18,592 nucleotides of DNA from JBBREP01 sp036501845 (GCA_036501845.1 DASXZO010000090.1:1-18592), one strand, 5' to 3'; positions 1 to 7,711 are shown, counted from the first letter of the stretch. A program made the numbers and translations. The notes: a model not told the origin generated them from the sequence alone.

Positions 1-489
1 CCCGAGCTCGCGGGCAAGGAGGACGTGATCCCCGGGCAGCACAACAGTCTCAGTTTCACCCCGAAGACGCCGGGCACGTACATCGGCGAGTGCGCCGAGT
101 TCTGCGGTATCGAGCACGCAAAGATGGGCTTCGTCGTCATCGTCGAGAGCGACACCGACTTCACGCGGTGGGTGACGCGCGAGCAGCTCACGCCTTCGCC
201 GCCCGACGGCGAGGGTGCGGCCGAAGGCGAGGCCGCGTTCCAGCGTGACTCGTGCTCCGGCTGTCACACGGTGCGCGGCACGCCCGCGACCGGCACCACC
301 GGGCCCGACCTCACCGACTTCGGCGAGCGCGAGACGATCGGTGCCCGCACGCTCGTGAACACGCCGTCGAACCTTGCCGCTTGGATCCCCGACGTGCAGA
401 AGTTCAAGCCCGGTGCGTTGATGCCACGCATCGAGATCAGTTCGCGCGATCTCTCGAACATCGTGTCGTACCTCGAAGGGCTCAAATGA
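1..489 (+). CDS. coxB: cytochrome c oxidase subunit II with fused cytochrome c domain (5' partial)
   Basis: Membrane-anchored electron-entry subunit of a caa3-type heme-copper oxidase. The reading frame is open from base 1, so the N-terminus (transmembrane hairpin and first CuA histidine) lies outside the window; 162 residues are visible. Numbering from the first visible codon, the CuA site is seen as C31-x3-C35-x3-H39-x2-M42 (CAEFCGIEHAKM). A class I cytochrome c domain follows, with heme motif C85-SG-C88-H89 and a plausible axial Met at M141 (GALMPRIE). The CuA-cupredoxin plus C-terminal cytochrome c layout defines the caa3 type, in which the fused heme domain passes electrons to CuA. The stop overlaps the coxA start (ATGA), which implies translational coupling. 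An internal GTG at 25 is not a start, because family sequence continues upstream of it. Family assignment is firm. Confidence 0.96.
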   Translation, partial: PELAGKEDVIPGQHNSLSFTPKTPGTYIGECAEFCGIEHAKMGFVVIVESDTDFTRWVTREQLTPSPPDGEGAAEGEAAFQRDSCSGCHTVRGTPATGTTGPDLTDFGERETIGARTLVNTPSNLAAWIPDVQKFKPGALMPRIEISSRDLSNIVSYLEGLK

Positions 490-2459
490 CCACCCAACCC
501 CCGCTCGCTCCGCTCGCGCCCCCAGGGGCGGGAATCACGCGACCGGTCGGCGACGACGTCATCGAGTCGCTCGAGCATCGCTGGCTCGACGCGCCTGGCA
601 TCCCAGGGTTCTTCACAACAGTCGACCACAAGCGCATCGGCATGCGTTACATCTACACGTCGTTCGTGTTCTTCTTCCTCGCGGGGCTCGCCGCGCTGGT
701 GATGCGCGACCAGCTTGCGGGTTCGAACAACAACGTGCTTGCACCAGAGACGTACAACGAGCTGTTCACGTTGCACGGCACGACGATGATCTTCTTGTTC
801 AACACACCGGTGCTTGCGGGCTTCGGTAACTACCTCGTGCCGCTCATGATCGGGGCGCGCGACATGGCGTTCCCGCGCCTGAATGCCTTCAGCTACTGGG
901 TGTTTCTGTTCTCCGGAATCCTGTTGTACGCGAGCGTCTTCGTCGGGAAGCTTCCGGACGGTGGATGGTTCGCCTACGTACCGTTGACCGACAAGACGTA
1001 CTCGCCTGGTCTCAACATGGACTTCTGGGGGCTCGCGATCGTCTTCGTCGGGATCTCGACCACGGTCGGCGCGATCAATTTCATCGTGACCATCTTCAAA
1101 TTCCGCGCGCCCGGAATGACGTTCAACCGCATGCCGATCTTCGTGTGGTCGATGCTCGTGTTCTCGCTGATGGTGATCTTCGCCGTCCCGGCCGTCACGA
1201 TCGCGAGCGCGCTCCTCGAGATGGATCGGCTGTTCGGCACAGAGTTCTTCAATCCCGTAGCCGGCGGGAGCGCGTTGCTCTACCAACACCTCTTCTGGTT
1301 CTGGGGCCACCCCGAGGTGTACATCCTGTTCGTCCCGGCGACCGGCATGGTCTCTTCGATCATCCCGGTGTTTTCCCGCAAGCGGTTGTCTGGTTACGTC
1401 TGGATCGTCACCTCGCTCGTGTCGGTGGGCTTCATCAGCTTTGGCGTGTGGGTGCACCACATGTTCGCAACCGGTCTGCCGTCGCTGGCGCTGGCGTTCT
1501 TCTCGGCGGTGAGCCTGCTGATCACGATCCCGAGCGGCGTGCAGTTCTTCGCATGGATCGTCACGATGTGGAAGGGCCGAGTTGTGCTCCAGACGCCGAT
1601 GCTGTTCATGGTCGGGTTCTTGTTGATCTTCCTGCTCGGGGGCATCACCGGAGTGATGGTGTCGGTGTTGCCGTTCGACTGGGCCGTCACCGACAGCTAT
1701 TTCATCGTGGCGCACCTCCACTACGTGCTGAACGGCGCGGTGGTGTTCCCGATCTTCGGCGCCATCTACTACTGGATGCCGAAGATGACCGGTCGCATGC
1801 TCAACGAGCGTCTCGGCAAGATCAGCTTCTGGGTGATGTTCATCGGCTTCAACCTCACGTTCTTCCCGATGCACATCCTCGGCATCATGGGCATGCCGCG
1901 CCGCGTGTGGACCTATAGCAACGGGCTCGGCTGGGACACGTTGAACCGAATCGTGAGCATCGGGTCGGTGGTGTTCGGCATCGGTACCGGCATCACGTTG
2001 GTCAACTGGGCGATCAGCATGTTCAAGGGCCGTCCCGCGCCGGCCGACCCCTGGGGCGCGGACACACTCGAGTGGGCGATCGCGTCACCGGCGCCCGAGT
2101 ACAACTTCGCCGAGATCCCGATGGTGTTCGGCCGGCATCCGCTCTGGGAAGACGAAGGTGCACCGCCGGCGATGCCGACGCTCGACGAGGCCGACGCCCG
2201 CGATCCCGTGATCCGCTCGCTCGCGCTGGAAGGCGCGTTCGAGAAGACGTCGACGATCACGAGTGGGCTCGACACGCGTCCGTCCGATGTGCTCGAGATC
2301 CCCGAGGAGACGGCCCTGCCGCTCGCCGCAGCCATCGGGCTCGCCCTGTTCTTCGTGGGGCTACTGATCGACGCGGTCGTCGTCGGCATCGTCGGCGTGG
2401 CGTTCTTGGGGATCTCCGCGTTGCGCTGGCTGTGGCGCACCGACATGGACCGGACGTGA
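486..2459 (+). CDS. coxA: cytochrome c oxidase subunit I (caa3-type, A1-like)
   Basis: Catalytic subunit that reduces O2 to water and pumps protons in the cytoplasmic membrane; 657 residues. The ATG at 486 overlaps the coxB stop, and an upstream extension of the frame would lie inside coxB. Ligands are all present: H97 (heme a, LHGTTM), H275/Y279 (CuB and cross-linked Tyr in GHPEVY), H324/H325 (CuB), H410 (heme a3) and H412 (heme a). D-channel residues are present: D126 in RDMAFPRLN and E277 in HPEVY. That makes it A1-like. Residues from H275 to H412 match Paracoccus numbering minus one, so the K-channel Lys354 position is residue 353, and this is Gln (PSGVQFF). About 130 residues follow the last core helix region, ending in a further hydrophobic hairpin near residues 600-650, longer than minimal CoxA proteins. 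Coupled to coxC by a 13-bp gap. Confidence 0.97.
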   Translation: MTTQPPLAPLAPPGAGITRPVGDDVIESLEHRWLDAPGIPGFFTTVDHKRIGMRYIYTSFVFFFLAGLAALVMRDQLAGSNNNVLAPETYNELFTLHGTTMIFLFNTPVLAGFGNYLVPLMIGARDMAFPRLNAFSYWVFLFSGILLYASVFVGKLPDGGWFAYVPLTDKTYSPGLNMDFWGLAIVFVGISTTVGAINFIVTIFKFRAPGMTFNRMPIFVWSMLVFSLMVIFAVPAVTIASALLEMDRLFGTEFFNPVAGGSALLYQHLFWFWGHPEVYILFVPATGMVSSIIPVFSRKRLSGYVWIVTSLVSVGFISFGVWVHHMFATGLPSLALAFFSAVSLLITIPSGVQFFAWIVTMWKGRVVLQTPMLFMVGFLLIFLLGGITGVMVSVLPFDWAVTDSYFIVAHLHYVLNGAVVFPIFGAIYYWMPKMTGRMLNERLGKISFWVMFIGFNLTFFPMHILGIMGMPRRVWTYSNGLGWDTLNRIVSIGSVVFGIGTGITLVNWAISMFKGRPAPADPWGADTLEWAIASPAPEYNFAEIPMVFGRHPLWEDEGAPPAMPTLDEADARDPVIRSLALEGAFEKTSTITSGLDTRPSDVLEIPEETALPLAAAIGLALFFVGLLIDAVVVGIVGVAFLGISALRWLWRTDMDRT

Positions 2460-2472
2460 AGACGGACATGCG

Positions 2473-3099
2473 ATGACCATCACGACGCTGACCGCAGACT
2501 CCTCCGACGGCGAGCGACCGCTCGTCGCGCCGACCACCAAACATGTGCTGCCCACCGCGTGGTGGGGGATGGCCGTCCTGATCACGACCGAGTCGATGAT
2601 CTTCGTGATTCTGCTCAGCGCGTACTTCTTCGTACGCGCGTCATCGCCCCAGTGGCCACCGCCGGGTGTGCCGACACCCGAGCTCTACCTGTCGCTGCCA
2701 TTCAGCTTCGTGCTGTGGGGCAGCAGTCTCCCGATCTTCTATGCCGAGTCGGCGATCAAACGCGGGAGCCAGGCCGGCCTCCGTCTTGGCCTCGCGCTGA
2801 GCTTCGCGATGGGGCTCGCGTTCGTGGCGTTCACGATCAAGGACTTCAATGACCTCACGTTCGGCTGGCGCGACAACGCGTACGGCTCGCTCTTCTACGT
2901 GATCGTCGGGCTCCACGCGATCCACGTCGTGCTCGGCTTGTGCATGAACCTCGTCGTGCAAGTGAAGGCCTGGCAACGGAAGTTCGGCCCCGACCGCCAC
3001 CTCACCGTCGACGTGTTCTCGCTCTACTGGCATTTCGTGGACGCCGTATGGATCTTCGTGTTCCTTTCACTCTTCGTATCGGAAGCAACGCGGCGATGA
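2473..3099 (+). CDS. coxC: cytochrome c oxidase subunit III
   Basis: Cofactor-free membrane subunit that stabilises the oxidase and supports sustained proton pumping. It has 208 residues and about five membrane segments (first near residues 35-55, last near 185-205), the short form without the first two helices of the seven-helix mitochondrial type. Family marks seen are the TTESMIF segment in the first helix, GLHAIHVVLG in the fourth, and Y185-W-H187-FVDAVWIFVF in the last. The start at ATG 2473 lies 13 bp after the coxA stop; the ribosome-binding sequence is weak, which fits coupling to coxA. The stop overlaps the next gene's ATG (ATGA at 3096-3099). Family is certain; nothing is odd in the protein itself. 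Confidence 0.95.
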   Translation: MTITTLTADSSDGERPLVAPTTKHVLPTAWWGMAVLITTESMIFVILLSAYFFVRASSPQWPPPGVPTPELYLSLPFSFVLWGSSLPIFYAESAIKRGSQAGLRLGLALSFAMGLAFVAFTIKDFNDLTFGWRDNAYGSLFYVIVGLHAIHVVLGLCMNLVVQVKAWQRKFGPDRHLTVDVFSLYWHFVDAVWIFVFLSLFVSEATRR

Positions 3100-3470
3100 A
3101 CGCAGTCGAGCGCATCGAGTCGGCATCGCCGCTGCGGCGAGGGATCGACGTGTGGTACGCAGTGTTCGGCGGCGTCATCATGTGGACCGCGCACTTCATG
3201 TATCTCGTGTGCGCCGAGCACTGGACCCATCTCCACGAACGATGGCTCTGGACGCTTGACGCTGCCACCGTCATCACGGGAATCGGCACCATCGTCGCGA
3301 TGCTTCTCTCGTGGCGGTTGGTACGCGCCGCGAACGGCGCCGACCCGTCCGGACACGACGACGCCGGCCAGTTGACGTTCCTCGGCGAGGTCGGCCTGCT
3401 GGTCGGGGCGATCAACTTGGCCTTGATCGCGCTCGAAGGCATCTACCCCCATGTGATCCCGCATGGCTGA
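3096..3470 (+). CDS. small three-helix membrane protein in the cox operon (CtaF-position protein)
   Basis: A 124-residue protein with three hydrophobic segments: roughly residues 22-42 (FGGVIMWTAHFMYLVC), 57-75 and 98-120. Conserved-looking polar or charged residues lie in or near the helices (W27, H30, H40, E112), and a hydrophilic loop near residues 80-95 is rich in Gly/Asp/His. I recognise the general type, a small membrane protein encoded between coxC and ctaG in many aerobic bacteria, but I have no assigned function for it. Its position matches ctaF (subunit IVB) of Bacillus caa3 operons. A role as a small oxidase subunit or assembly aid is inferred from position only. ATG 3096 overlaps the coxC stop by 4 bp, and its own stop overlaps the ctaG start by 8 bp, so the gene is real and tightly coupled. 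A longer frame starting at 2940 lies inside coxC and is not used. Confidence 0.85.
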   Translation: MNAVERIESASPLRRGIDVWYAVFGGVIMWTAHFMYLVCAEHWTHLHERWLWTLDAATVITGIGTIVAMLLSWRLVRAANGADPSGHDDAGQLTFLGEVGLLVGAINLALIALEGIYPHVIPHG

Positions 3471-4296
3471 CGTCGCTGCGCTCCTCGCGATCGCGCTCGT
3501 GGGCGCGGCCTACGAGATCGGCCGCGCCCGCTGGCGTGCAGTCGCGGGCCGGCCGATGGTGTCGGTGGGCGCCACCACGCGCTTCTACGCCGGGCTCGTC
3601 GTGGTGGGCGTGGCCGTCGCGTCACCGCTCGACATCGCAGCCGACAAATCGCTTCCAGCGCACATGGCGCAACACGTGTTGTTGCTCACGCTCGCCGCTC
3701 CACTGCTCGCGTCGGGTCTCCCCATGCCGACCTTGCTGTTCGCCCTGCCCGGCCGAGCGCGCTCGCGTGCCATCGTGCACTGCCGTCGGTTCGTGCGGGC
3801 CCACGACCGCCGCTACGCCGCATGGGTGAGCGGCGCGCTGATCCTGCAGGCGGCGGTGATGTGGGGCTGGCACGTTCCTGTGGCGTACGACGCGGCGGTG
3901 CGCAACGCCGCGCTCCATGCATGTGAGCATCTGAGCTTCCTGCTCGTCGCGACGCTGTCGTGGTGGTCGGTCGCCACTGGTCCACGCCACTTGCGCGGTG
4001 CCGGCGCGATCGCCGCGCTGATCGGCTCGGTGCCGGGAATGTTGCTCGGAGCGGCGATGGTGCTCGCGCCGAACCCGTGGTACCCGATCTACGAGGCCGG
4101 CGGCCGCGCCCACGCGCTGGTCGAACAGCAGGTCGCCGGGGTGATCATGTGGGGCTTCGGCGGCATGGCCGTGGTGATCACGGGCGCAGCCTTGTTCGCG
4201 GCGTGGCTCGCCGGGCCCGCGCGCGACAGCCCCGCGCGCATCGCCGCGCTGCCCACGAGTCTGCAGCCGACCGCGACGATGCGGCGGGTGTCGTGA
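3463..4296 (+). CDS. ctaG: caa3-type cytochrome c oxidase assembly factor CtaG
   Basis: Polytopic membrane protein (277 residues) of the caa3_CtaG family, needed in Bacillus for a functional caa3 oxidase and thought to help with CuB/heme assembly. This family is unrelated to the Cox11 protein that is also called CtaG in proteobacteria. Visible marks are H67-MAQ-H71 followed by the LLLTLAAPLLASG helix, W136-H137-VP at the start of a central segment, and H152-ACE-H156 ahead of another helix. These His pairs at membrane edges are plausible metal-binding residues. About six or seven hydrophobic segments are present. The start ATG 3463 overlaps the previous gene by 8 bp, and the stop overlaps the cytochrome b GTG start by 4 bp. 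Placement after coxABC agrees with the assignment. Confidence 0.92.
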   Translation: MADVAALLAIALVGAAYEIGRARWRAVAGRPMVSVGATTRFYAGLVVVGVAVASPLDIAADKSLPAHMAQHVLLLTLAAPLLASGLPMPTLLFALPGRARSRAIVHCRRFVRAHDRRYAAWVSGALILQAAVMWGWHVPVAYDAAVRNAALHACEHLSFLLVATLSWWSVATGPRHLRGAGAIAALIGSVPGMLLGAAMVLAPNPWYPIYEAGGRAHALVEQQVAGVIMWGFGGMAVVITGAALFAAWLAGPARDSPARIAALPTSLQPTATMRRVS

Positions 4297-5948
4297 CCGA
4301 CACGACCGCTCCGAAGGACTCCGAAGTCGTCGACGGGCGTGAGCGCGACGTCATCGCGGGTTCAGCCGGACGCTGGGTCGACGATCGCCTCAATGTCTCC
4401 AAGTTCGCCGACAGTGTGCTGAGCCATGTGTTCCCCGACAACTGGACGTTCCTGCTGGGCGAGATCGCGATGTACTGCTTCACGATCCTGCTGTTCACGG
4501 GTGTCTACCTCACGTTCTTCTTCCATCCGGGCACGAACCAGGTCGTCTACAGCGGGAGCTACGTGCCGCTGCGCGGTGTGCCGATGTCGGAGGCCTACGA
4601 ATCAACCGTCCGCCTGAGCTTCGACGTGCGCGCCGGCCTGGTCGTCCGCCAGATCCATCACTGGACTGCCGACATCTTCGCTGCCGCCATCGTGGCCCAC
4701 CTCTGCCGCATCTTCTTCACCGGCGCGTTCCGCCGCCCGCGCGAAATCAACTGGCTCATCGGCGTCACGATGCTGATCCTCGTGATCTTCAACGGCTTCG
4801 CCGGTTACTCGCTCCCCGACGATCTGCTCTCGGCCACCGGTCTACGCATCGCGTACTCGATCCTGCTCTCGGTCCCGTTCATCGGAACGTGGCTCGCGTC
4901 GCTGTTCTTCGGCGGCCAGTATCCCGGGCCGTCGACGATCGATCGCCTGTTCATCATCCACGTGCTGATCCTCCCTGTGCTCATCGCCACGTTGCTCGCC
5001 GGGCACCTCGCGATCATCTGGCGCCAGAAGCACTCACAGTTCCCGGCACGCGGTCGCACGGAGCACAACGTGGTGGGTCTGCGGTTGTGGCCCACGTACG
5101 CGGCGAAGTCCGCCGGGCTGTTCGCGATCGTGTTCGCGCTGAGCGCGGCTCTGGGTGGGCTGGCGCAGATCAACCCGATCTGGCTCTACGGCCCCTACCG
5201 CACGGGCGCGGTCACCACTGCCGCCCAACCCGACTGGTACATGGGTTGGCTCGAGGGCGCGCTGCGGGTGTTCCCGGCGTGGCGCGTGCACATCTTCCAC
5301 CACACCATCCCCGAGGTGTTCTGGCCGGGTGTGGTGCTCCCCGCTCTCACCTTCGCGCTGCTGTTTGCGTGGCCATTCCTGGAAGCGCGTGTCACGCACG
5401 ACCATGCCGAGCACCACCTCCTCGACCGCCCGCGCTTCCGGCCGGTACGCACCTGCATCGGCACCGGCGTACTCGCCTTCTACGTGGTGCTCTTCGCCGC
5501 CGGTTCGCAAGACATCTTTGCCCAACACCTGAATGCACCGATCCCCACCGTCGACCGCACCTTCCGGATCCTGTTGCTCGTCGCGCCGATCGTGACCGCG
5601 GCGATCACGTGGAAGTGGTGCCACGATCTCGCACGCGAATCCGTTCGCAAGGCCGAGACTCCGCCCGCGCCCTGGCCCCCGCCGCCGCACGGAGCAGAGG
5701 CGCTCGATGCGGCGTTGTCGTCGCAAGGCGACGACAGCGACGCGCTCCAACCGGTTGCGACGCCGGCTGCCGCACCGGCGCTCGAGCCCAGTCGATCCGC
5801 CGAGCTCGTCGCGCTCTTCAGCACGGCAGCCGCGATCGTGCGCGACCTGCGAGGATGGCGCCGCGCGCGCAAGGCGCGCAAGCACGCGCGATCGGGCGCG
5901 ACTCGTTCAGACGTCGCCGAGCGGCCCTTGGAGGACGCTCCTCCGTAG
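4293..5948 (+). CDS. qcrB: cytochrome b subunit of a quinol:cytochrome c oxidoreductase (bc complex)
   Basis: Diheme membrane subunit that oxidises quinol and passes electrons on; 551 residues with about nine membrane helices. Heme ligands are H122/H136 (spacing 14) and H223/H238 (spacing 15, as in b6f and Gram-positive forms). The Qo motif is P313-D-W-Y316 in place of PEWY. The start is GTG 4293, overlapping the ctaG stop (GTGA). The roughly 110-residue tail after the last helix is Pro/Ala-rich and ends in a strongly basic stretch (RRARKARKHAR), probably cytoplasmic. In Actinomycetota this gene normally follows qcrC and qcrA; here it follows ctaG directly and neither partner is in the window. 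The 3' end overlaps the convergent SDR gene by 42 bp. The cytochrome b family is certain; which complex it serves is inferred. Confidence 0.93.
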   Translation: MTDTTAPKDSEVVDGRERDVIAGSAGRWVDDRLNVSKFADSVLSHVFPDNWTFLLGEIAMYCFTILLFTGVYLTFFFHPGTNQVVYSGSYVPLRGVPMSEAYESTVRLSFDVRAGLVVRQIHHWTADIFAAAIVAHLCRIFFTGAFRRPREINWLIGVTMLILVIFNGFAGYSLPDDLLSATGLRIAYSILLSVPFIGTWLASLFFGGQYPGPSTIDRLFIIHVLILPVLIATLLAGHLAIIWRQKHSQFPARGRTEHNVVGLRLWPTYAAKSAGLFAIVFALSAALGGLAQINPIWLYGPYRTGAVTTAAQPDWYMGWLEGALRVFPAWRVHIFHHTIPEVFWPGVVLPALTFALLFAWPFLEARVTHDHAEHHLLDRPRFRPVRTCIGTGVLAFYVVLFAAGSQDIFAQHLNAPIPTVDRTFRILLLVAPIVTAAITWKWCHDLARESVRKAETPPAPWPPPPHGAEALDAALSSQGDDSDALQPVATPAAAPALEPSRSAELVALFSTAAAIVRDLRGWRRARKARKHARSGATRSDVAERPLEDAPP

Positions 5949-7004
5949 GCCGCCGCGCCGGCGCGCCGCTCGCCGCTGCAGCGCGATACGCAGCTCGGCT
6001 CTGCGCGTTGTTGCCTGCTCGCGCAGGTCGTCGACGATCGCGGTGCCGAGCTGGCGTGCGGTCTTCGGGAGGCTCCGCAGGAATTGTGGATCGCGCACGC
6101 CGTGCGCGCAGTCGTCGAAGATGCCATGCGCGCCGAAGTCGCGCTCGTCGTCGGCCGGGGCCCGAAGGTTCACGGGCCGGTCCGATCGCACTGGCTGATC
6201 GCTCAGCTGCGACTGCGTGCCCGTGATCGCGGCGAAGTGGTTCGCCACACCGGGAGCCGTCGACGCCGCCACCACTACGAGTCGATTCCACGCGCCGAGT
6301 GTCTTCTCGCGCCGCCCGTCGAGTGCGCAGCTCACGATGCGGTCGGCGGCGAGCTCAGGTTGGTAGATCGGCGGTACCGGCTTCGGGTGACGCTCGAGGT
6401 TGGTCTTGCACCAGTCGAACTGCGGGGTGTTGACCGCGGGCAGGTGCACCATGCTGAGGCGCACGTGGCTGTGTTCTTCGATGAGCTCGGCGCGCAGCGC
6501 CTCGAAGAAGCCCCGGCATGCGAACTTCGCCGCGCAGTACGGCGCCTGGAGCGGGATACCGATGAACGCAAGCGCCGAGCCCACGTTCACGATCGCGCCG
6601 CGGTCGCGGGTGCGCATGCGAGCGAGTGCGGCGCGGGTGCCCCACACCTGGCCGAAGAACGTCACTCGAACCGCTCGCTCGAAGTCGTCGGGATCGATGT
6701 CGGCGACGCGCTCGAACACGGTGGTCATGGCGTCGTTCACCCATACGTCGATGGGCCCGAGCTCGGCCTCGATACGCGACGCCGCGCGGTCGACCTCGCA
6801 CCACTCCGCCACGTCGACCGGTAACGCGAGGGCGCGGCGGCCAGCCGCCTCGACATCGCGCACGGCACCGTCGAGGCCGGCCCGGCCGCGCGCCAGCAAC
6901 GCCACGTCGAACCCCTCCACCGCGAATGCCCGCGCGGTTGCTCGGCCGACACCGCCGGACGCGCCCGTGACCACCGCGACATGTGACTGCGAACCGTTCC
7001 TCAT
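5907..7004 (-). CDS. SDR family NAD(P)-dependent oxidoreductase with C-terminal extension
   Basis: Predicted cytosolic dehydrogenase/reductase (365 residues), substrate unknown. The Rossmann dinucleotide motif is T13-GASGGV-G20, the structural motif reads N90-D-A-M (usually NNAG), and the catalytic residues are S143, Y156 and K160 (Y-x3-K). The fourth tetrad position, usually Asn in a VNxxG context, is Thr115 (VTFFG), which I recall as normal for this subgroup. After the core, near residues 245-300, comes a tail with GAWNRLVVVA and AHGIFDD, also typical of a subgroup of about 330-370 residues, then an Arg-rich end. I chose ATG 7004: starts at 7037 or 7097 would push into the leader or coding start of the divergent MgtC-family gene, and the protein begins just before the first beta strand. 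It converges with the cytochrome b gene. Confidence 0.88.
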   Translation of the reverse strand: MRNGSQSHVAVVTGASGGVGRATARAFAVEGFDVALLARGRAGLDGAVRDVEAAGRRALALPVDVAEWCEVDRAASRIEAELGPIDVWVNDAMTTVFERVADIDPDDFERAVRVTFFGQVWGTRAALARMRTRDRGAIVNVGSALAFIGIPLQAPYCAAKFACRGFFEALRAELIEEHSHVRLSMVHLPAVNTPQFDWCKTNLERHPKPVPPIYQPELAADRIVSCALDGRREKTLGAWNRLVVVAASTAPGVANHFAAITGTQSQLSDQPVRSDRPVNLRAPADDERDFGAHGIFDDCAHGVRDPQFLRSLPKTARQLGTAIVDDLREQATTRRAELRIALQRRAARRRGGLRRSVLQGPLGDV

Positions 7005-7071
7005 ATCTGCGGCGTTCCCCGTGGGCCCGCCCCGCATGCCAGGCCGGTGGCGACTCGAGGAGAACCCGAGT
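7005..7071. promoter_or_regulatory. divergent intergenic region between the SDR and MgtC-family genes
   Basis: The 67 bp between two divergent starts must hold the promoters for both genes unless they overlap coding sequence. It contains the MgtC-family ribosome-binding site (7057-7063). I see no clear paired -35/-10 elements and no strong inverted repeat, so the promoter role is inferred from gene layout. Confidence 0.4.
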
Positions 7072-7608
7072 GTGCGACCCGCCCTCTCGGGCAACAACTC
7101 TCACGTGTCTGCGCTGGAAGCCGCCCACCTCGACGCCGCCGTGGTGCTGGGCCGGATCGCGGGCGCCACTGGTCTCGGCATGCTGCTCGGGGTCGAGCGC
7201 GAGCTCGACGGCCACGAAGCCGGTGTGCGCACGCACGCACTCCTCGCGCTCGGCGCAGCCGTCTTCGGCGTGATCTCGGTGGGCGCCTTCGGACAGTTCG
7301 CGGTGGTCGGCAAGCCGGCGAATATCACCGTCGACGTGTCGCGGGTCGCGGCGTACGTGTCGGCCGGCGTCGGCTTTCTCGGTGCTGGCACCATCTTGAA
7401 GACCGGCGATCACATCAAGGGGCTCACGACCGCGGCGTCGCTCTGGGTGGCCGCGGCGGTGGGTCTGGCTGCGGGCGTCGGGCTGTGGTCGGCTGCGGTG
7501 GCCGGGGCATTGCTCGCCTTCGCCGCGCTCGTGGCGGAACGACCGTTCGCATGGCTGAGTACGCGGCTGCGTTCGCGGCGGCGCGATACAGAGCCACCCG
7601 AGCGTTGA
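7072..7608 (+). CDS. MgtC/SapB family membrane protein
   Basis: Inner-membrane protein of 178 residues with about five hydrophobic segments. Family marks are LLGVERELDGHEAGVRTHAL near residues 35-55, the GVGFLGAGTIL motif, and GLTTAASLWVAAAVG. MgtC proteins are linked to Mg2+ limitation and, in pathogens, to control of the F-type ATPase; this copy lacks the C-terminal ACT-like domain of virulence MgtC and resembles the shorter SapB/YhiD type, so its role here is unknown. The start is GTG 7072, chosen because a strong Shine-Dalgarno sequence GAGGAGA (7057-7063) sits 8 bp before it; the in-frame ATG at 7036 has no comparable site. It is transcribed divergently from the SDR gene across 67 bp. 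Confidence 0.87.
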   Translation: MRPALSGNNSHVSALEAAHLDAAVVLGRIAGATGLGMLLGVERELDGHEAGVRTHALLALGAAVFGVISVGAFGQFAVVGKPANITVDVSRVAAYVSAGVGFLGAGTILKTGDHIKGLTTAASLWVAAAVGLAAGVGLWSAAVAGALLAFAALVAERPFAWLSTRLRSRRRDTEPPER

Positions 7609-7618
7609 CGCGCGGTTG

Positions 7619-7640
7619 CACGGTCGCGGCCTGAACCGTG
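7619..7640 (+). terminator. weak hairpin after the MgtC-family gene
   Basis: CACGGT (7619-7624) and ACCGTG (7635-7640) can pair as a 6-bp stem with a 10-nt loop, starting 11 bp after the MgtC-family stop. No T-tract follows, so a terminator role is only possible. Confidence 0.25.
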
Positions 7641-7692
7641 GTGGTCGCGCCTGCGTAGCCAACAACGGGGGAGACATCTGCGAGAGCGCGAT

Positions 7693-7711
7693 CGCCGGCG
7701 TGACGCCGGCG
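7693..7711 (+). promoter_or_regulatory. perfect GC hairpin directly before a ribosome-binding site
   Basis: CGCCGGCG, TGA, CGCCGGCG: an 8-bp all-GC stem with a 3-nt loop. It ends one base before the GAGGAGG ribosome-binding site (7713-7719) of the secreted NHL-like gene at 7726. In the transcript it would stack right against the ribosome entry site. It could be a leader structure affecting translation, or a terminator of the upstream gene, although no T-run follows. Confidence 0.4.

Noticed and set aside
252..485. Upstream extension of the coxA frame
   Set aside because: It overlaps the coxB cytochrome c domain and is Arg-rich. The ATGA overlap at 486 gives the natural start.
264..1874. Long minus-strand open frame opposite coxA
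   Set aside because: Composition is His/Arg/Glu/Asp-rich with no membrane or domain pattern; it is the GC-driven antisense shadow of coxA, whose protein is unmistakable.
3960..4292. Upstream extension of the cytochrome b frame inside ctaG
   Set aside because: It is Arg-rich out-of-frame sequence, while ctaG is clearly coding there. GTG 4293 is the coupled start.
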